Shown: positions 1 through 12,211 of the stretch, one piece after another
How the letters are laid out: the number at the start of each line of letters is the position of its first letter
How positions within the stretch are numbered: position 1 is the stretch's first letter
Assembly (NCBI GenBank): GCA_928212115.1
Contig: CAKMRJ010005523.1
Coordinates: 103,588,726-103,652,725 of the forward strand
DNA: 64,000 bases
Direction of reading: 5' to 3'
Origin: Lactuca virosa
Lineage: Eukaryota > Streptophyta > Magnoliopsida > Asterales > Asteraceae
Notes under the pieces: model-generated
What the model was told of the DNA's origin: nothing
Database searches by the model: none
Seen by the model: only the letters and a program-made list of their open reading frames with translations
Made by a program: the position numbers and the translations under genes

Positions 1-2229
1 GGAAAAATTTAGAAATGACAAATATTATAGCACATGCAATCGATCCTGTACCCAAAGCAAATGGTACACGATTCATGATGTCTCACATAAAGACATGATT
101 CTAGACCAGTCTTTTGCTACAATATTTTTATTTGCCATGTTTTCAAAATTTGACTATGAAGAGGGATGTCGTAATCATAATCGAATTTTGAGAACGCAAT
201 ATATAGAATTTCCTTAAGTTGAACCAATCCAACATGAAATTCATATATATATTCTTGACTAAAGATGATTAAGGTCTCAATCTAAGCCTTTAGAACTGAA
301 ATGAAGTTTATCCTCTCCCTTAATTATAGCAAAACAACTTTTTCAATCCCTACAGCCTCACGAATTGAAACTTTTGTGTTCTATAATTAACATTGCTAAC
401 TTTCAACACTAACAATAATTATCATGCTCCCACTAACATGATGATTATTAGCATAACACTTATGCTCCCACTAGCTTTGACATGTACTCAGAAATCAACT
501 GGACTTCTAGAAATCAATACTTTATTGACTTCCTTACCAAAGTTCAGATTTCTGATACGAGACGCTTTGATAAAACTTTATCAAAATTGTACACCTTTCC
601 TTAGATAGCATGTATGTGTGTCTAAACAATTTCAGAACTATGAAAAGGGATGCCGTAATCATAGTCTCAATTGTTTAGACCTTTTGCCATCTGCTTCAAA
701 TCTACTTGGTGGAAGTGTTTCCTCACCATCATTTTCATGAATCGGAGAGAAACCTTATGACCCTTAGATTTTATGGTGTATGTGTTCTTATCCATGTGAA
801 TCGTCAAAACCATAGTCACAAGACAAGGATAATGACAAATCCAAACTCATATGGATTGAACTTATGCAATCTTAACTTCTTGCCACCTGGCAGTACAGGG
901 CCTGCCATTGCTTCCAAGTTGTTATGCAACCAATTGAGAACTTTCAGAACTCCTATGCAAAGCCAACTTTAACTGGAATGGGCATAGAATATGTCAACAT
1001 GATAGGTTATAAACCTCAAGTCGTGTGCTAGTGAAGAACCTCAGGTTTTATTCTTGATTAGTTCTTGAAATTCTTTTTAGGATCTTTAAGACTCCCACTG
1101 TCCTGTTGACATATAAGACTATCTTGCCAAATATTCAAGAGATAATGCAGATTCTTTATCAAGACAAACACTTCACACAATTGGCCTTAGTTGGTCTTTG
1201 TTTAATCAAAAACATCACAACTTACCAACTTCAAATGTACAAGAGTAGGACACTTTTACTCTTACATTTGACAAGTGTTATAAACCTTTCTTTAAGATAT
1301 GTCACTCAACTTATAGTCTTGGAGTATGACTCTAAGACTTGTTTTGAAACGAAGTATGACTCATCTTCTTGATTTAACCATTTCAACAATTCATGACTCC
1401 TCTTCTTAGTCATAAGAATGCACTAAGATGTCCTTAGAAGACCAATTGTGATGTGGTTCTTTAATCATTAAGATGATCACAAAACATGATACTAAAGTAC
1501 TCTCCCATCTTTTCAGATTTGAGAAACTTTTATCTGTCTGCCTAATTTGATTCTTCCCATTCGTTCTGCCATACATTGAGACTTTTCCAATGTTTCAGAA
1601 TTATACTTAAACTTGTAAGTATAACCATATTTACTAAAATTTAGTAAATCATGACGAATAGTCTTAACGAGCTTTGTGGTGGACTTGACCAGTGCACAAG
1701 AATGTGTACTCGATCCCTTTAGTCCTTAACTTGACTCACACATCCATGTGAACAAGTCTTAATTTTCCAATGCTTGAAAGTTCTCATTCATCATACTATT
1801 CAACTTGCATGATTCCAAGTTTCTATCCAACTGAAGCCTTGGGAATGAGAATCTTTCCTTATTTGGTAAATTATGACACTACCACAAACGAAAGAATCAA
1901 GTCCATTTTTTTTAAATATTGCTATCAATGGAATCATATAAACAACCATTTTTCACAAATGCCACTTGTAAGGATATTTAAAATAAATATAAAATTAAAA
2001 ACATTTATTTTATTTCAAAACTTTGCGGAAAAAACTTATCCTTATAGTGCAAATGCATACGGAAAAACTTGTTGTTATCTATTCCTAAGCAATATATCAT
2101 AACTCCTAAGTAACAACTTCAAAATTCTGATGCGATCGAAATCCACCTACGCGATCAGAATCAGCATATACTTCCTTTAAGCTTTCTCTCTATTCTTTGA
2201 TTCTTAAAACATCAACATGTGACCCAGTC

Positions 2230-2893
2230 ACATCATGTAATGAGGATCTTAGAATAGAAACTTAACAGAGTTAGATAATGGGCTCTACCTGAAGTAGAGT
2301 CAGACTTATTGACTTTAACATCCTTAGGTAAACTTGGCAGCTTTGCAATCAACGCCCCTTCCATTGGCAAAATAAACATACGGACCCTTTGGTATGGGAC
2401 TATCTCAGACTTAGCCTTTCTCCTTACCATTTGGTCAACCGGGTTGACTATGGCCAATCCCTTTCCATTGGGAAGAGAATGCTTTTTTTGGATTTCCAGT
2501 GTCACCATTGTCACTGTCCATAAAGTTTTTGGGAAGTTGATCTTCTAATCAAATTTGCTTTACTATCGTTCCAAATCATTGCTGATTCAGCGGCACCAAG
2601 CAAACAGATATGATCATTAAGGTTCATGTCATAGTCTGTTTCATAGTAGTCCCAAAGGAACTCACTATGTGACTTAGAAAGTGATTGAACATCCCACTTT
2701 CTCAAGACTTTGACACCCAACTCCCCCTTGTCAATATGTGACTTCATCTCTAAGATGTGATCACACATACACCTTGCTTGCCATTAGGGCTTAAGTGACC
2801 TTGAACTTGTGGGTTAGGGAGAATAATTGGAGGAGGTGGAGGAAGTAAAGTTCCAAGAGATTTGGGAAGATCATAGATGTCTGAACTAGACAT
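2230..2893 (-). pseudogene. gag remnant of E4
   Basis: The minus-strand ATG at 2893-2891 opens MSSSDIYDLPKSLG, followed by a proline-rich stretch. A UBN2-like gag core follows (HILEMKSHIDK ... QSLSKSHSEFLWDYY), with a frameshift near 2510 and then the region before the CCHC knuckle. The related E5 copy still shows a full CX2CX4HX4C knuckle; here the knuckle region is degraded. In the family, gag forms the virus-like particle that packages element RNA. The protein is broken by the frameshift and probably not functional. No protease, integrase or RT follows, so the element would need these in trans. Confidence 0.75.
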
Positions 2894-3892
2894 CTTTTGG
2901 GAGATATTCAAGATAGTTGATCTAAAGTCCTTAATATAACACCCAATATGAAATATTAAGGCTAGGATCCAACAACCTATTTATAACTGGAAGAGGGATG
3001 CCGTAATCCGAGTTATAAAATAGTTGAAGGTAGGTAAATGACGATTTACCAATTTCCACCATGAAAAACGAAATAATGTAATTAGGTTTTTAATTGGATT
3101 TGAAACTCCTAGATCTTTTGAGATTCATTGAACTTTTCAATGGCATGTTTCAATCTCGAGTGTGCCCTTCAGGTTTTGTGACTGGGATGCCGAGGATCAC
3201 AAAACAAGGTGTGAAGTAACCATGCAAATATACTTGGTACCCTTAATATTTACCCCTCAATCGATGTGCCGGTTAACCACACGAGCTCCACCGATACTAT
3301 GATAAATATTAAGTTACCCTTTTCCTACTTTGTTAAATCCAGGTTAGTGTGCCAGTTTACCACACACGCTCCACTAACGGTTTAAGCAAAGTGCAAAGTG
3401 TAAGTTCATGGATTAGCACCTTATTCACATTTCCTAAGTAACTAAGATTGGGAATTTATAAGTGTTTAGTTACTTAGTATTTATCATTAATACTTTTAAT
3501 GAAGGGAGAATTATAGTCCTTGTCCTACCCGTTCGGCTAACGACCCTCCACCAGTCAAGGAAGCGGTGGGTGAGAGTGGACACCCATTAAACTGCCATTT
3601 TATAGGCAGTAACCTTATACCCCCTTATAGACCGGCTTCGTGAATGAGGCCTACTAACGGTAAGACTGACTTGCTCTTATACATATATTTATTATTAACT
3701 TATAATACTATAAAGTATAAGGGTTGAATTTTAACTTTTAAAATTCTAAGGGCTAACTTGGAATTAAAGTATTCATGGGGAAACCTTTACAAATTCCAAA
3801 AATTGAGGGCAAGTTTTGAAAATATTCAAAACTAATTAATTCCATAAATTATGTGTTTAAAGTAGTTTTAATAAAAAAAAACTCTTCAAGTT

Positions 3893-4159
3893 CCATAACT
3901 TGAGGACAAGTTATGGAAGACTTTAAACTAATAAAAGAATGTAACTTTTCTTTATTTTTGTAACTTATGGAACTAATTAAGGTTACACATTTTATCATTT
4001 AATGAAGTGACTCTTGAACCTCCATAACTTGAGGACAAGTTATGGAGTCATAAAACCATTTAATGAGGACAAGACTCTTCATTTTTGTAACCATTGCCAA
4101 CTTTTTATGAGTTTTATGAAACTTAAATGTGACTTTTCATATAACTTGAGGACAAGTTA
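3893..4159 (-). repeat. Leader hairpin array of E4
   Basis: Two perfect hairpins, at 3893-3916 and 4022-4045, have 10-bp arms (CCATAACTTG and CAAGTTATGG in the sense orientation) around a 4-nt loop. A third at 4142-4159 keeps the inner 7 bp. The same array is in the leaders of E3 and E5. Confidence 0.85.
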
Positions 4160-4360
4160 CAAAAACACATTTTAGAATCAACTCTTAGATTAAAATGGAT
4201 TGAAAACACATAATCAATTAACTTTTCTATTAATCTAATAAACTCATATGAACAAAGATAATTCACATCAATTTTTTTTTCAAGTAATTAGCATAACTTT
4301 TAAACTAATACAATTCGATTTTCCAGCTAATTTTGCAAGTATAACAAGAAAACAAGCCTT

Positions 4361-4374
4361 GGCTCTGATACCAC
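4361..4374 (-). promoter_or_regulatory. Primer-binding site of E4 (tRNA-iMet type)
   Basis: On the minus strand TGGTATCAGAGCC lies one base inside the 5' LTR. This is the standard match to the 3' end of plant initiator tRNA-Met used by copia elements. Confidence 0.9.
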
Positions 4375-5125
4375 TGATGGGTTTTGCGCATTCTAACACT
4401 CCTAAGTGTACATGCAACCCTAAATACCTTGGATCTATGTTTTCTCTATTATACATGCAATTATGAACTTTCCAAGGTATTACCCTATCTAGCATACAAT
4501 ACTTGATACTTGGGTAATCAAATGGATAAAATACATACCTTTGTTTGATGTAGCTTGTCTCCATGAAGCTTGAGTGCCTAGTGCCCCAAGTGTGACACCT
4601 CAAATGGTTCACACAACACCAAATGCACATGGAATGACTTGAGAGAAATGGAACACTCCTTGAAATCGTCTAGCCCTCATATTCACACATTAGTGCACGA
4701 TTTCTTGAGCCATGGGATTCTTTTATATGGTGGCTATTAGGGTTACACCATGTAACTCATAACTTTACCCATTCCTTATGCTCCATGGATTTTAACCTCC
4801 ATGGGTCACCCCATGGACTTAGTCCAACATAAGGAATCTTGGATCACAAGCCCACATATATAAGAATGAATGATTTACACAATCAACCCATATATTTAAT
4901 TAGTCTCCTTTTGATCACTTAATTAATTCCAAATTAATTCTTGATCAATACTAATTAAATAACCTTATTAATATATTAGAACTTATAATATATTAACCAA
5001 CCTTAAGTGTTATTTCTCTCATTATAGTCTATCCAAATGCATGATGCCATGCAACCCAAATGGACCATGCCGGGTCGGGTCAAGTCTTACCAATTATAGT
5101 TATGGACTTAGACATTAATCCAACA
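4375..5125 (-). repeat. 5' LTR of E4
   Basis: 751 bp. On the minus strand it starts TGTTGGATTAATGTC and ends AACCCATCA, followed by the primer-binding site. It aligns along its length with the E3 LTRs at 13698 and 25396. The LTR/E2 boundary at 5125 cuts an otherwise continuous gypsy RT frame. Confidence 0.88.
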
Positions 5126-7625
5126 CAAGCTACTTCTAAAAGGTCGATTTACGATCCGGGTATCATCAACTGCGAGTCCTGGAAGGATATGTTCCCAAGA
5201 CGGCCTTCCGAACTCGTTATGGTCACTATGAGTTTGTAGTGATTCCCTTTGGATTAACAAATGCACCGGCAGTGTTCATGCACTTAATGAACCGAGTATG
5301 TCGTTCTTTCCTAGATAAATTTGTGATTGTGTTCATAGATGATATACTCATCTATTCGAAGAGAAAAGAAGAACATAGTCAACACCTCCGGCAGGTCTTG
5401 GAAACATTAAGGGCAGAGAAGCTATACACAAAATTTTCAAAGTGCGAATTTTGGATTTGGAAAGTAGATTTCCTTGGTCACGTGGTCAACAAAGAAGGGA
5501 TACACGTGGACCCTTCCAAAATCAAGGCAATCGAGAACTGGGCAACTCCAAGAACTCCAATGGAAATCCGACAATTCTTGGGCCTTGCTGGCTATTACCG
5601 AAGATTCATACAAAACTTCTCAAAGATTGCCAAACCACTTACCGCCCTGCCTCAGAAGGGTGTAACCTACAACTGGGGAGAAAAGCAAGACGCTGCGTTC
5701 CAAACACTAAAACAAGCCCTATGCAGCACACCTATATTATCCCTGCCAGAAGGAACAGAAGACTTCGTGGTCTACTGCGACGCATCAAACCATGGTTTGG
5801 GATGTGTTCTAATGCAACGAGGAAAGGTCATCGCATACGCCTCGAGACAACTCAAGACACACGAAGTCAAATACACTACCCACGACCTAGAATTGGGAGC
5901 AGTCGTTTTCGCCCTAAAGATCTGGAGGCACTATCTCTACGGCACGAAATGCACAATCTTCACCGATCATAAGAGCCTTCAGCACATTCTCAACCAAAAA
6001 GAACTCAACATGAGACAGAGACGGTGGGTTGAACTACTGAGCGATTACGAATGCGAGATTCGTTATCACCCAGGAAAAGCTAATGTAGTTGCTGATGCTC
6101 TCAGTCGAAAGGAGTACTCGGGCCGCCGAGTGAAGTCCTTAACCATGACGATCCATTCACACTTGTCCATGCAAATCAAGGAAGCTCAAAAGGAAGCCTT
6201 GAAAACAGAAAACGTGGCTGGCGAAGCCTTAAGAGGAATGGATAAGAATCTTGAAGTCAAGGGTGACGGAGTTCGTTACTTCATGAATCGAATCTGGACA
6301 CCGAAGTTTGGTGGATTCAGAGACGTTGTCATGAATGAGGTTCATCAGACTCGATACTTCATGCATCCCAGTTCAGACAAGATGTATCTGGACCTCAAGA
6401 AATTGTATTGGTGGCTGAACATGAAAGCCGAAATTGCTGCCTATGTTGGCAAGTGTCTGACTTGCGCCAAAGTCAAAATAGAGTACCAAAAGCCCTCGGG
6501 ATTGTTACAAAAACCTGAAATACCTGGGTGGAAGTGGGAGCGGATAACCATGGATTTCATAACCAAGTTACCCAAAACAGCGGGCGGATTTGACACCATC
6601 TGGGTGATCGTCGACAAATTAACCAAAGCCGCGCACTTCCTACCAATAAAGGAAACTGACAAGATGGAGAAACTAGCTCGAACATACATCAGAGAGATTG
6701 TGCGACTGCATGGTGTACCAATATCCATTATCTTTGACAGAGATAGTAGATTCACCTCACGGTTCTGGCAGTCACTACAAAAATCTCTAGGGACGAAACT
6801 AGACATGAGTACCGCTTACCATCCACAAACCGACGGTCAGAGTGAGAGGACCACTCGGACTTTGGAAGATATGCTAATAGCTTGTGTGATCTATTTTGGT
6901 AAGGCATGGGATACCCATTTACCACTAGTCGAGTTCTCATACAACAATAGTTATCATACTAGCATCAAGGTTGCTCCATTCGAAGCCCTCTACGGTCGTA
7001 AGTGCAGATCACCTCTGTGTTGGGCTGAAGTGGGTGACACGCAACTAGCTAGAGGACAAATATCTGACAGCACACTCACAGGCCCGGAAATCATAAGAGA
7101 AACGACCGAAAGGATTCTCCAAATTCGGGAATGCCTAAAAGCTTCAAGAGACAGACAAAAGAGTTATGCGAACAAAAGACGGAAGCCCTTGGAATTTCAG
7201 GTTGGGGACCGAGTGCTAGTGAAGGTCTCACCGTGGAAGGGATTAATACGTTTTGGTAAACGTGGTAAACTAAATCCAAGGTATATCGGACCATTCGAGA
7301 TCCTTTCCAGGATCAGCCCGGTAGCATACAAGCTTCGATTACTGCAGGAACTCAATAACATACATCCTACCTTTCATGTGTCAAACTTAAAGAAGTGCTT
7401 GTCCGATGAGACCCTCGTCATCCCTCTGGACGAAATCGAAATCAACGAGAGTCTCCACTTTGTAGAAGAACCAGTAGAAATCATGGATAGGGAATAAAAA
7501 GAACAAAACAAAGTCGCATACCCATTGTGAAGGTCCGCTGGAATGAAAAGCGAGGACCTGAATACACCTGGGAGCGCGAAGATCAGATGAAACAAAAATA
7601 CCCGCATCTTTTCCGTAGTCCATAA
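5126..7625 (+). pseudogene. pol: E2 pol: RT (partial), RNase H, integrase, chromodomain
   Basis: The open frame from 5239 to 7497 encodes 752 residues, and the RT frame extends back to 5126. RT keeps FIDD (Asp34-Asp35). RNase H has Asp181, Glu218, Asp243 and Asp286. Integrase has the zinc site His369, His376, Cys406, Cys409, the catalytic triad Asp439, Asp500, Glu536 (35-residue spacing) and a GPY/F box near 684. The frame stops at 7495-7497. The next frame continues at about 7503 with RIPIVKVRWNEKRGPEYTWE, a chromodomain, to a TAA at 7623-7625. Thus the catalytic domains look intact, but the N-terminus has been displaced by E4 and the chromodomain is out of frame. Confidence 0.9.
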
Positions 7626-7677
7626 ATACTTATCTTAGCATAAATTCGGGACGAAATTCTCTCTAACGGGGGGATGA

Positions 7678-9938
7678 TGTGACAACCCGCTATTTCAAGT
7701 CAATGTAATGACCTAAGTCAAGTATTGTAATCTATTTTGAATTAATAAATAAATAAAAATAGTATCATAAATGAAATGTTCAAAAGTCTCAATTGGGATA
7801 CATAAAGTAATAGATATCGTAACAAGGTTTTCAGGAATATAAAGAACACAAAAATCCGAGTTTTAACGAAGAAGTTATGACCAATCGAAAATCCGCAACA
7901 AAACCGGTAAAACACTGTTAAGCGTAAAACGCAAAATTTCAGTAAAATACTTTTTATCCTTAAGTATCCAAACGAATGTCGTAGATATCATTAAACCGTG
8001 AACGTACATAAAAAGAACGTCCAAATCTGACTTCGTGTGAGGAAGTTATGATTTTTCTACGTTTCGGAGTAGCGGTAGACATCTAAAAACTCGAAATAGA
8101 GATCGAGCGATATTTAGCTGACACGACCTAAATGAGAATTGAAGATCTCGACAATAGTAATACAACGGTAAAAGGACAGACGAAAACGGACATCGGATGA
8201 AGAAGTTATGAATTTTTTAACGGTCTTTTCCTGTCACGGCTTATTAAAAGTATATAATTAAAAATAAAGTCAAAATATGCCAACGAAGTCTAAATGAAAG
8301 TTGTAGATTATATTCTCACCTACGCGTGGATATAAAAAACGTCAAAACCGGAGCTCGTACGCTAAAGTTACGGAATTTCAAAGATTGGGGCACAAAATCC
8401 AAGGCTGGTCCAAGAGGGAACGCCCTGCGTTCCTCTAAGGAACGCCCTGCGTTCTTCGACAAGAGCCAGTCCCATCACCCATCGAGTCCGAAGTTCGTAT
8501 GAATGACGCACGAAGGCTCCGAACGTGCTGCGTCTGAGGGAGCGCCCCAGGAACGCCCCGCGTTCGAGGTTCATCCCATCCCTATAAATAAGATGCAAGG
8601 GTTCCGACTTCTTTTGCTAATTTACACCGTATCTCTCCCATTTTCTCACTTTCGAGCCTTTCGAAGATAGCCCGACGCCCCGGTTCCATATCCAAGCTCC
8701 AACGAAGGTCCAAAGCTCCGAGATCTCCGAGAAATCGACTTTCTCCAGTCGAAGTGCTGCCCGACTTTAGTCTCATTTTCATCAAACCGCCACTTCTACC
8801 AAGTGAGTTCATACCCCTTTATTCTCACTTTTTTACTATATTTTAGGGTGGGAAATACAAGTGAAACGCAAGAAAAACTTATGTTAAAATGCAAATCGTT
8901 ACATACAGTTTCAAATGCTTTATCTACATTTTGTGTATAAATGTTAAATAAGTAAAATAACGTTATTACAAATGTTATACTTTACATGCACAGTTGGTAG
9001 CACACTAAGGTTTATCATTCAAATGAAACACACTTTGAAAAAAACTATAATAGGTATAGTTTAGGAGATATTCATGATATTTTACACTCTATGACACTAT
9101 AGAAAGGAAACAGTTACATTTACAAGGAAAATGGACTTTTCATACGTATATCTATTTGATACAAACTTTTGTGAGACATTTAACTTCACGTACTTTCAAG
9201 TACACATTTCAAGTCTTGTGTTGTAAACCATAATCTCCTGTAGGGAGAGCGTGATACTTGTGTATAGATCTATACGGGATTGACAATCCCACACCTAAAC
9301 TGTTAGCTACAGTTGGACCAGCAGGTCTGGGGTGACAAACGTCATATCATTCCAACGCCTGAAGAACGTTGTGACAGGCAGTATGGGTCAATAGTACGGT
9401 TGTAAAACTCACATGAAGTATTAAAAACATTAGATTTACGATGCTATCAAATGCCTTAGTGATTATGTATACATATATAAATCTACTTACACTATTTTCG
9501 GTATGAAAAATACTTATGCATTCCGGTTTTTGGAACTTTTAAAAACTACTATTCATTTATGGAAGATATTGGATTTTCTAGAAACAAACTCAGTTACTTT
9601 ATACAAAAAGGCATACAATTCTTATACAAAAACACTTATGAACTCACCAACTTAATTGTTGACACTTTTTCAAAACTACTTGAATTTCTCAGGGATTCAG
9701 TAATACAGGTATAACAACAGCTTTTGGGGAAGCAATGCTAAGGCGTCAAATTTCAAACTTATTATATCATCATAATGTAATTTCTTTTGAAACATGTATT
9801 ACAATCAACAATGTAACTTTTTAAATTATATATATGATGGTTATGTTTGCTTTCTTTACTATTTACTCAACTGTTATGATACTACATGAAGTCATCTGCC
9901 CTCGAACGATTCCGCCGTTCTGGTTTGGGGGTGTGACA
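7678..9938 (+). repeat. 3' LTR of E2
   Basis: 2261 bp, from TGTGACAACCCGC at 7678 to TGTGACA at 9938, directly after a purine-rich tract. A probable TATA box (CTATAAATA) is at 8582-8590. Upstream of it is a cluster of GGAACGC-CCT-GCGTTCC palindromes. No ORF of note is present, and the second half (9000-9930) is AT-rich with nothing else recognisable. Confidence 0.85.
8417..8590 (+). promoter_or_regulatory. Palindrome cluster and TATA box in E2 LTR
   Basis: Interrupted palindromes with arms GGAACGC and GCGTTCC and a 3-nt spacer lie at 8417-8433 (perfect, spacer CCT), 8439-8455 (six-base arms, spacer CCT) and 8551-8565 (spacer CCC). CTATAAATA at 8582-8590 follows the last copy by 16 bp. The arrangement looks like a core promoter with upstream dimer-type binding sites. 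The function is inferred. Confidence 0.55.
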
Positions 9939-12205
9939 CCTAGAATGTAAGCAGCTTCCTTGAGGTCCTTCATAGAGAAACACTTCCCAAGCCAAGACTT
10001 AACCTCCTTCAAGGTTGGGACGTTGTTTCCTATGAGTAGTATGTTATCGACATATAATACCAAGAAGCTAACTATACTCCCACTAGCCTTGACATACACA
10101 CATGACTCATCCTCGCTTCTCGAAAATCCAAACTCTTTGACTTTCTCATTGAAACAAAGATTCCATCTTCGAGAGTCTTGTTTCAATCCATAGATGGATT
10201 TCTCAAGCTTGCATACTCTATTGGGGTATTTGGCATCCACAAAACCTTCTGGCTGACACATGTAAACATCTTCAGCCAGCTTTCCGTTAAGGAAAGCAGT
10301 TTTGACATCCATCTGCCAAATTTCATAATCATGAAATACAACGATAGCCAACATAACCCTAATGGACTTGATCTGGGCCACTGGTGAGAAGGTCTCATCA
10401 TAGTCAACCCCAGGGGTTTGAGTAAATCCCTTCGCAACCAATCGTGCCTTGAACGTATGCACTTTCCCATCCATGTTGGTCTTCTTCTTGAAGATCCACT
10501 TGCACCCGACTGTCTTGCGACCCGGTACATTGTTAACCAAGTTACAAACATGGTTATCATACATGGACTGAATCTCAATGTCCATAGCCTCTTTCCATTT
10601 TGTAGACTCGGGGCCCGCCATGGCTTCCTTGTAGTTATTAGGTTCATCCAAATTTATCAGTGTGCTATCACTGATAAACATATCACCTTCACTTGTTATA
10701 TGAAAACCATACAACACAGGTGGAACACTAACTCTACTAGAAAGTCTCAGAGGTAAAGAACTCGTCAACTGGTTCAACAGGAGTTTCCTCCTCGGGTTGA
10801 GCGCTAGTGTTTGAAGTTCCTTCATCACTTAACTCTTGAAGCTCTTCAAGGTCAATTTGCCTCCCACTGTCCTCTTGGCATATGAGTTCTCTTTCGCGGA
10901 AAACCCTTGTTCTCGCAACGAAGACAACATTGTCACTCGGTCTGTAGAAGAGATATCCAAAGGATTTCTGTGGATAGCCGATGAAAATACACCGCTCACT
11001 ACGAGGTTCAAGCTTGTTGTGAGTCTCTTGTCTTACGAAAGCCTCGCAACCCCAAACCTTGATATGTGCCAACGAGGGAACCTTCCCTGTCCTCATCTCG
11101 TGAGGTGTTTTGGCAACCTTCTTAGTTGGGACTAGATTAAGGATATGGGCGACAGTCTCTAAGGCATACCCCCAGAATGAGATAGGTAACGAAGCTCGAC
11201 TCATCATGGAACGAACCATGTCCAACAAGGTTCGATTGCGCCTCTCAGCCACACCATTAAGTTGCGGTGTCCTAGGTGGCGTCAAATGTGAAACAATTCC
11301 ACATTCCTTAAGATGGTTGTGGAAATCGATACTAGGATACTCACCACCTCGATCAGATCGGCGCATCTTTATCTTGCTGCCCAATTGATTCTCCACTTCT
11401 TGTGGAACTCCATATCTGCTATCATCATCGGTAAAGGTTACATAGAAGCGGTTGGCATCCCTTGTGGCGGATCTGAAGGGCCCACACACATCGGTGTATG
11501 AGATTCAACAAACCCTCATCTCTTTCACGAGTACCAGTGAAAGGTGACTTGTTCATCTTTCCAAGCAAACAAGATTCGCACGTGGCATTCGAATTTAAGT
11601 CAAATGACTCCACTCCAACACTCCATCCTTTTAGAGTTGGGCTATGCGCTTCTTGTTGACATGTCCAAGACGACAATGCCACAAGCATGTTTTGTCCAAA
11701 CCATTGGACGAATCAATATGCAATACATTATTTCCTAAGTTGTCTACAACCATCATAGTTTCATATATACATATTACAAGGCAATGCTTCAAAATAAAAT
11801 TTACCATTATAAAAAGCATTAATAGAACCAATTTCATTGTTAAATTAAAATCTAAAATCTTGTTTATACAAACCATGAAAAGAAATAATGTTTCTCTCCA
11901 TTTTTGACGAGTAGCAACAATTATTCAAATCTAACTCTAACCCATTACTAAGCAATAAAGAATAAACTCCAATCTTGGTGACATGCGGCGCTTTCCTATT
12001 CCCCATGATCAAGTTCATCTTCCCGTGCTCCACATCCCTACTTCCTTTTAGAACCCTTCAATTCAGAACAAATATGAAAACCACATCCTGTATCTAGGAC
12101 CCAAGAACTAGCATGTGATGAGTTATTAGACAGAATTGTATAAATACCTGCGAAGGTGGGCTTTATCTTCCCATCCTTAATGTCCTGCAAGTATTTAGGG
12201 CAGCT
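9939..12205 (-). pseudogene. pol: E1 pol: protease, integrase, RT
   Basis: The order on the minus strand is protease, integrase, RT, which defines Ty1/copia. The protease motif VLDTGCGFHIC is at about 12100-12070. Integrase shows the His/Cys region (near 11690-11560), TDVCGPF, SDRGGEY and GVAERRNRTLLDMV, but about 25 residues are missing after FTDDDSRYG. Frameshifts occur near 12030, 11630, 11480 and 10745. RT runs from about 10745 with WQMDVKTAFLNG and a YVDN in place of the usual YVDD (Asp261-Asn262 of the frame from 10828), so one catalytic aspartate is lost. The frame is cut at 9939 by the end of the E2 LTR. Not functional. Confidence 0.88.
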
Positions 12206-12211
12206 TCGTTT

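Larger units (their letters stand above)
1..5125 (-). mobile_element. E4: pol-less Ty1/copia-type element, 3' end outside window
   Basis: Read on the minus strand this is LTR (5125 to 4375), primer site, a leader of about 1.5 kb, a gag remnant and then more than 2 kb of sequence with no pol motif. The right edge is sharp: the LTR ends CCAACA at 5125, and the RT coding sequence of the gypsy element E2 starts directly after it. The interior matches E3 (for example 1-1370 against the reverse complement of about 17.5-18.85 kb) and E5 in order, so all three belong to one family. The LTR is very close to the E3 LTR, which suggests a fairly recent insertion. The 3' LTR lies left of the window, so the target-site duplication (candidate CAAGC, 5126-5130) cannot be confirmed. 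Confidence 0.85.
5126..9938 (+). mobile_element. E2: chromovirus-type Ty3/gypsy element, 5' part missing
   Basis: The element starts in mid-RT, where E4 has inserted, and runs through RNase H, integrase and a displaced chromodomain to a polypurine tract (TAACGGGGGGATGA, ending at 7677) and a 2261-bp 3' LTR. At 9938 the LTR ends TGTGACA and adjoins copia RT coding sequence of E1 on the opposite strand, so E2 inserted into E1. A DD35E integrase plus a C-terminal chromodomain is diagnostic of chromoviruses; within them the long LTR fits a Tekay/Del-like clade, which I infer rather than show. Gag, protease and the 5' LTR lie left of the window beyond E4. Confidence 0.88.

Noticed and set aside
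8417..8565. CRISPR-like or tandem-repeat array
   Set aside because: Words are short and unevenly spaced, with no unit-length spacers, in a plant LTR; they are better read as dispersed palindromes.
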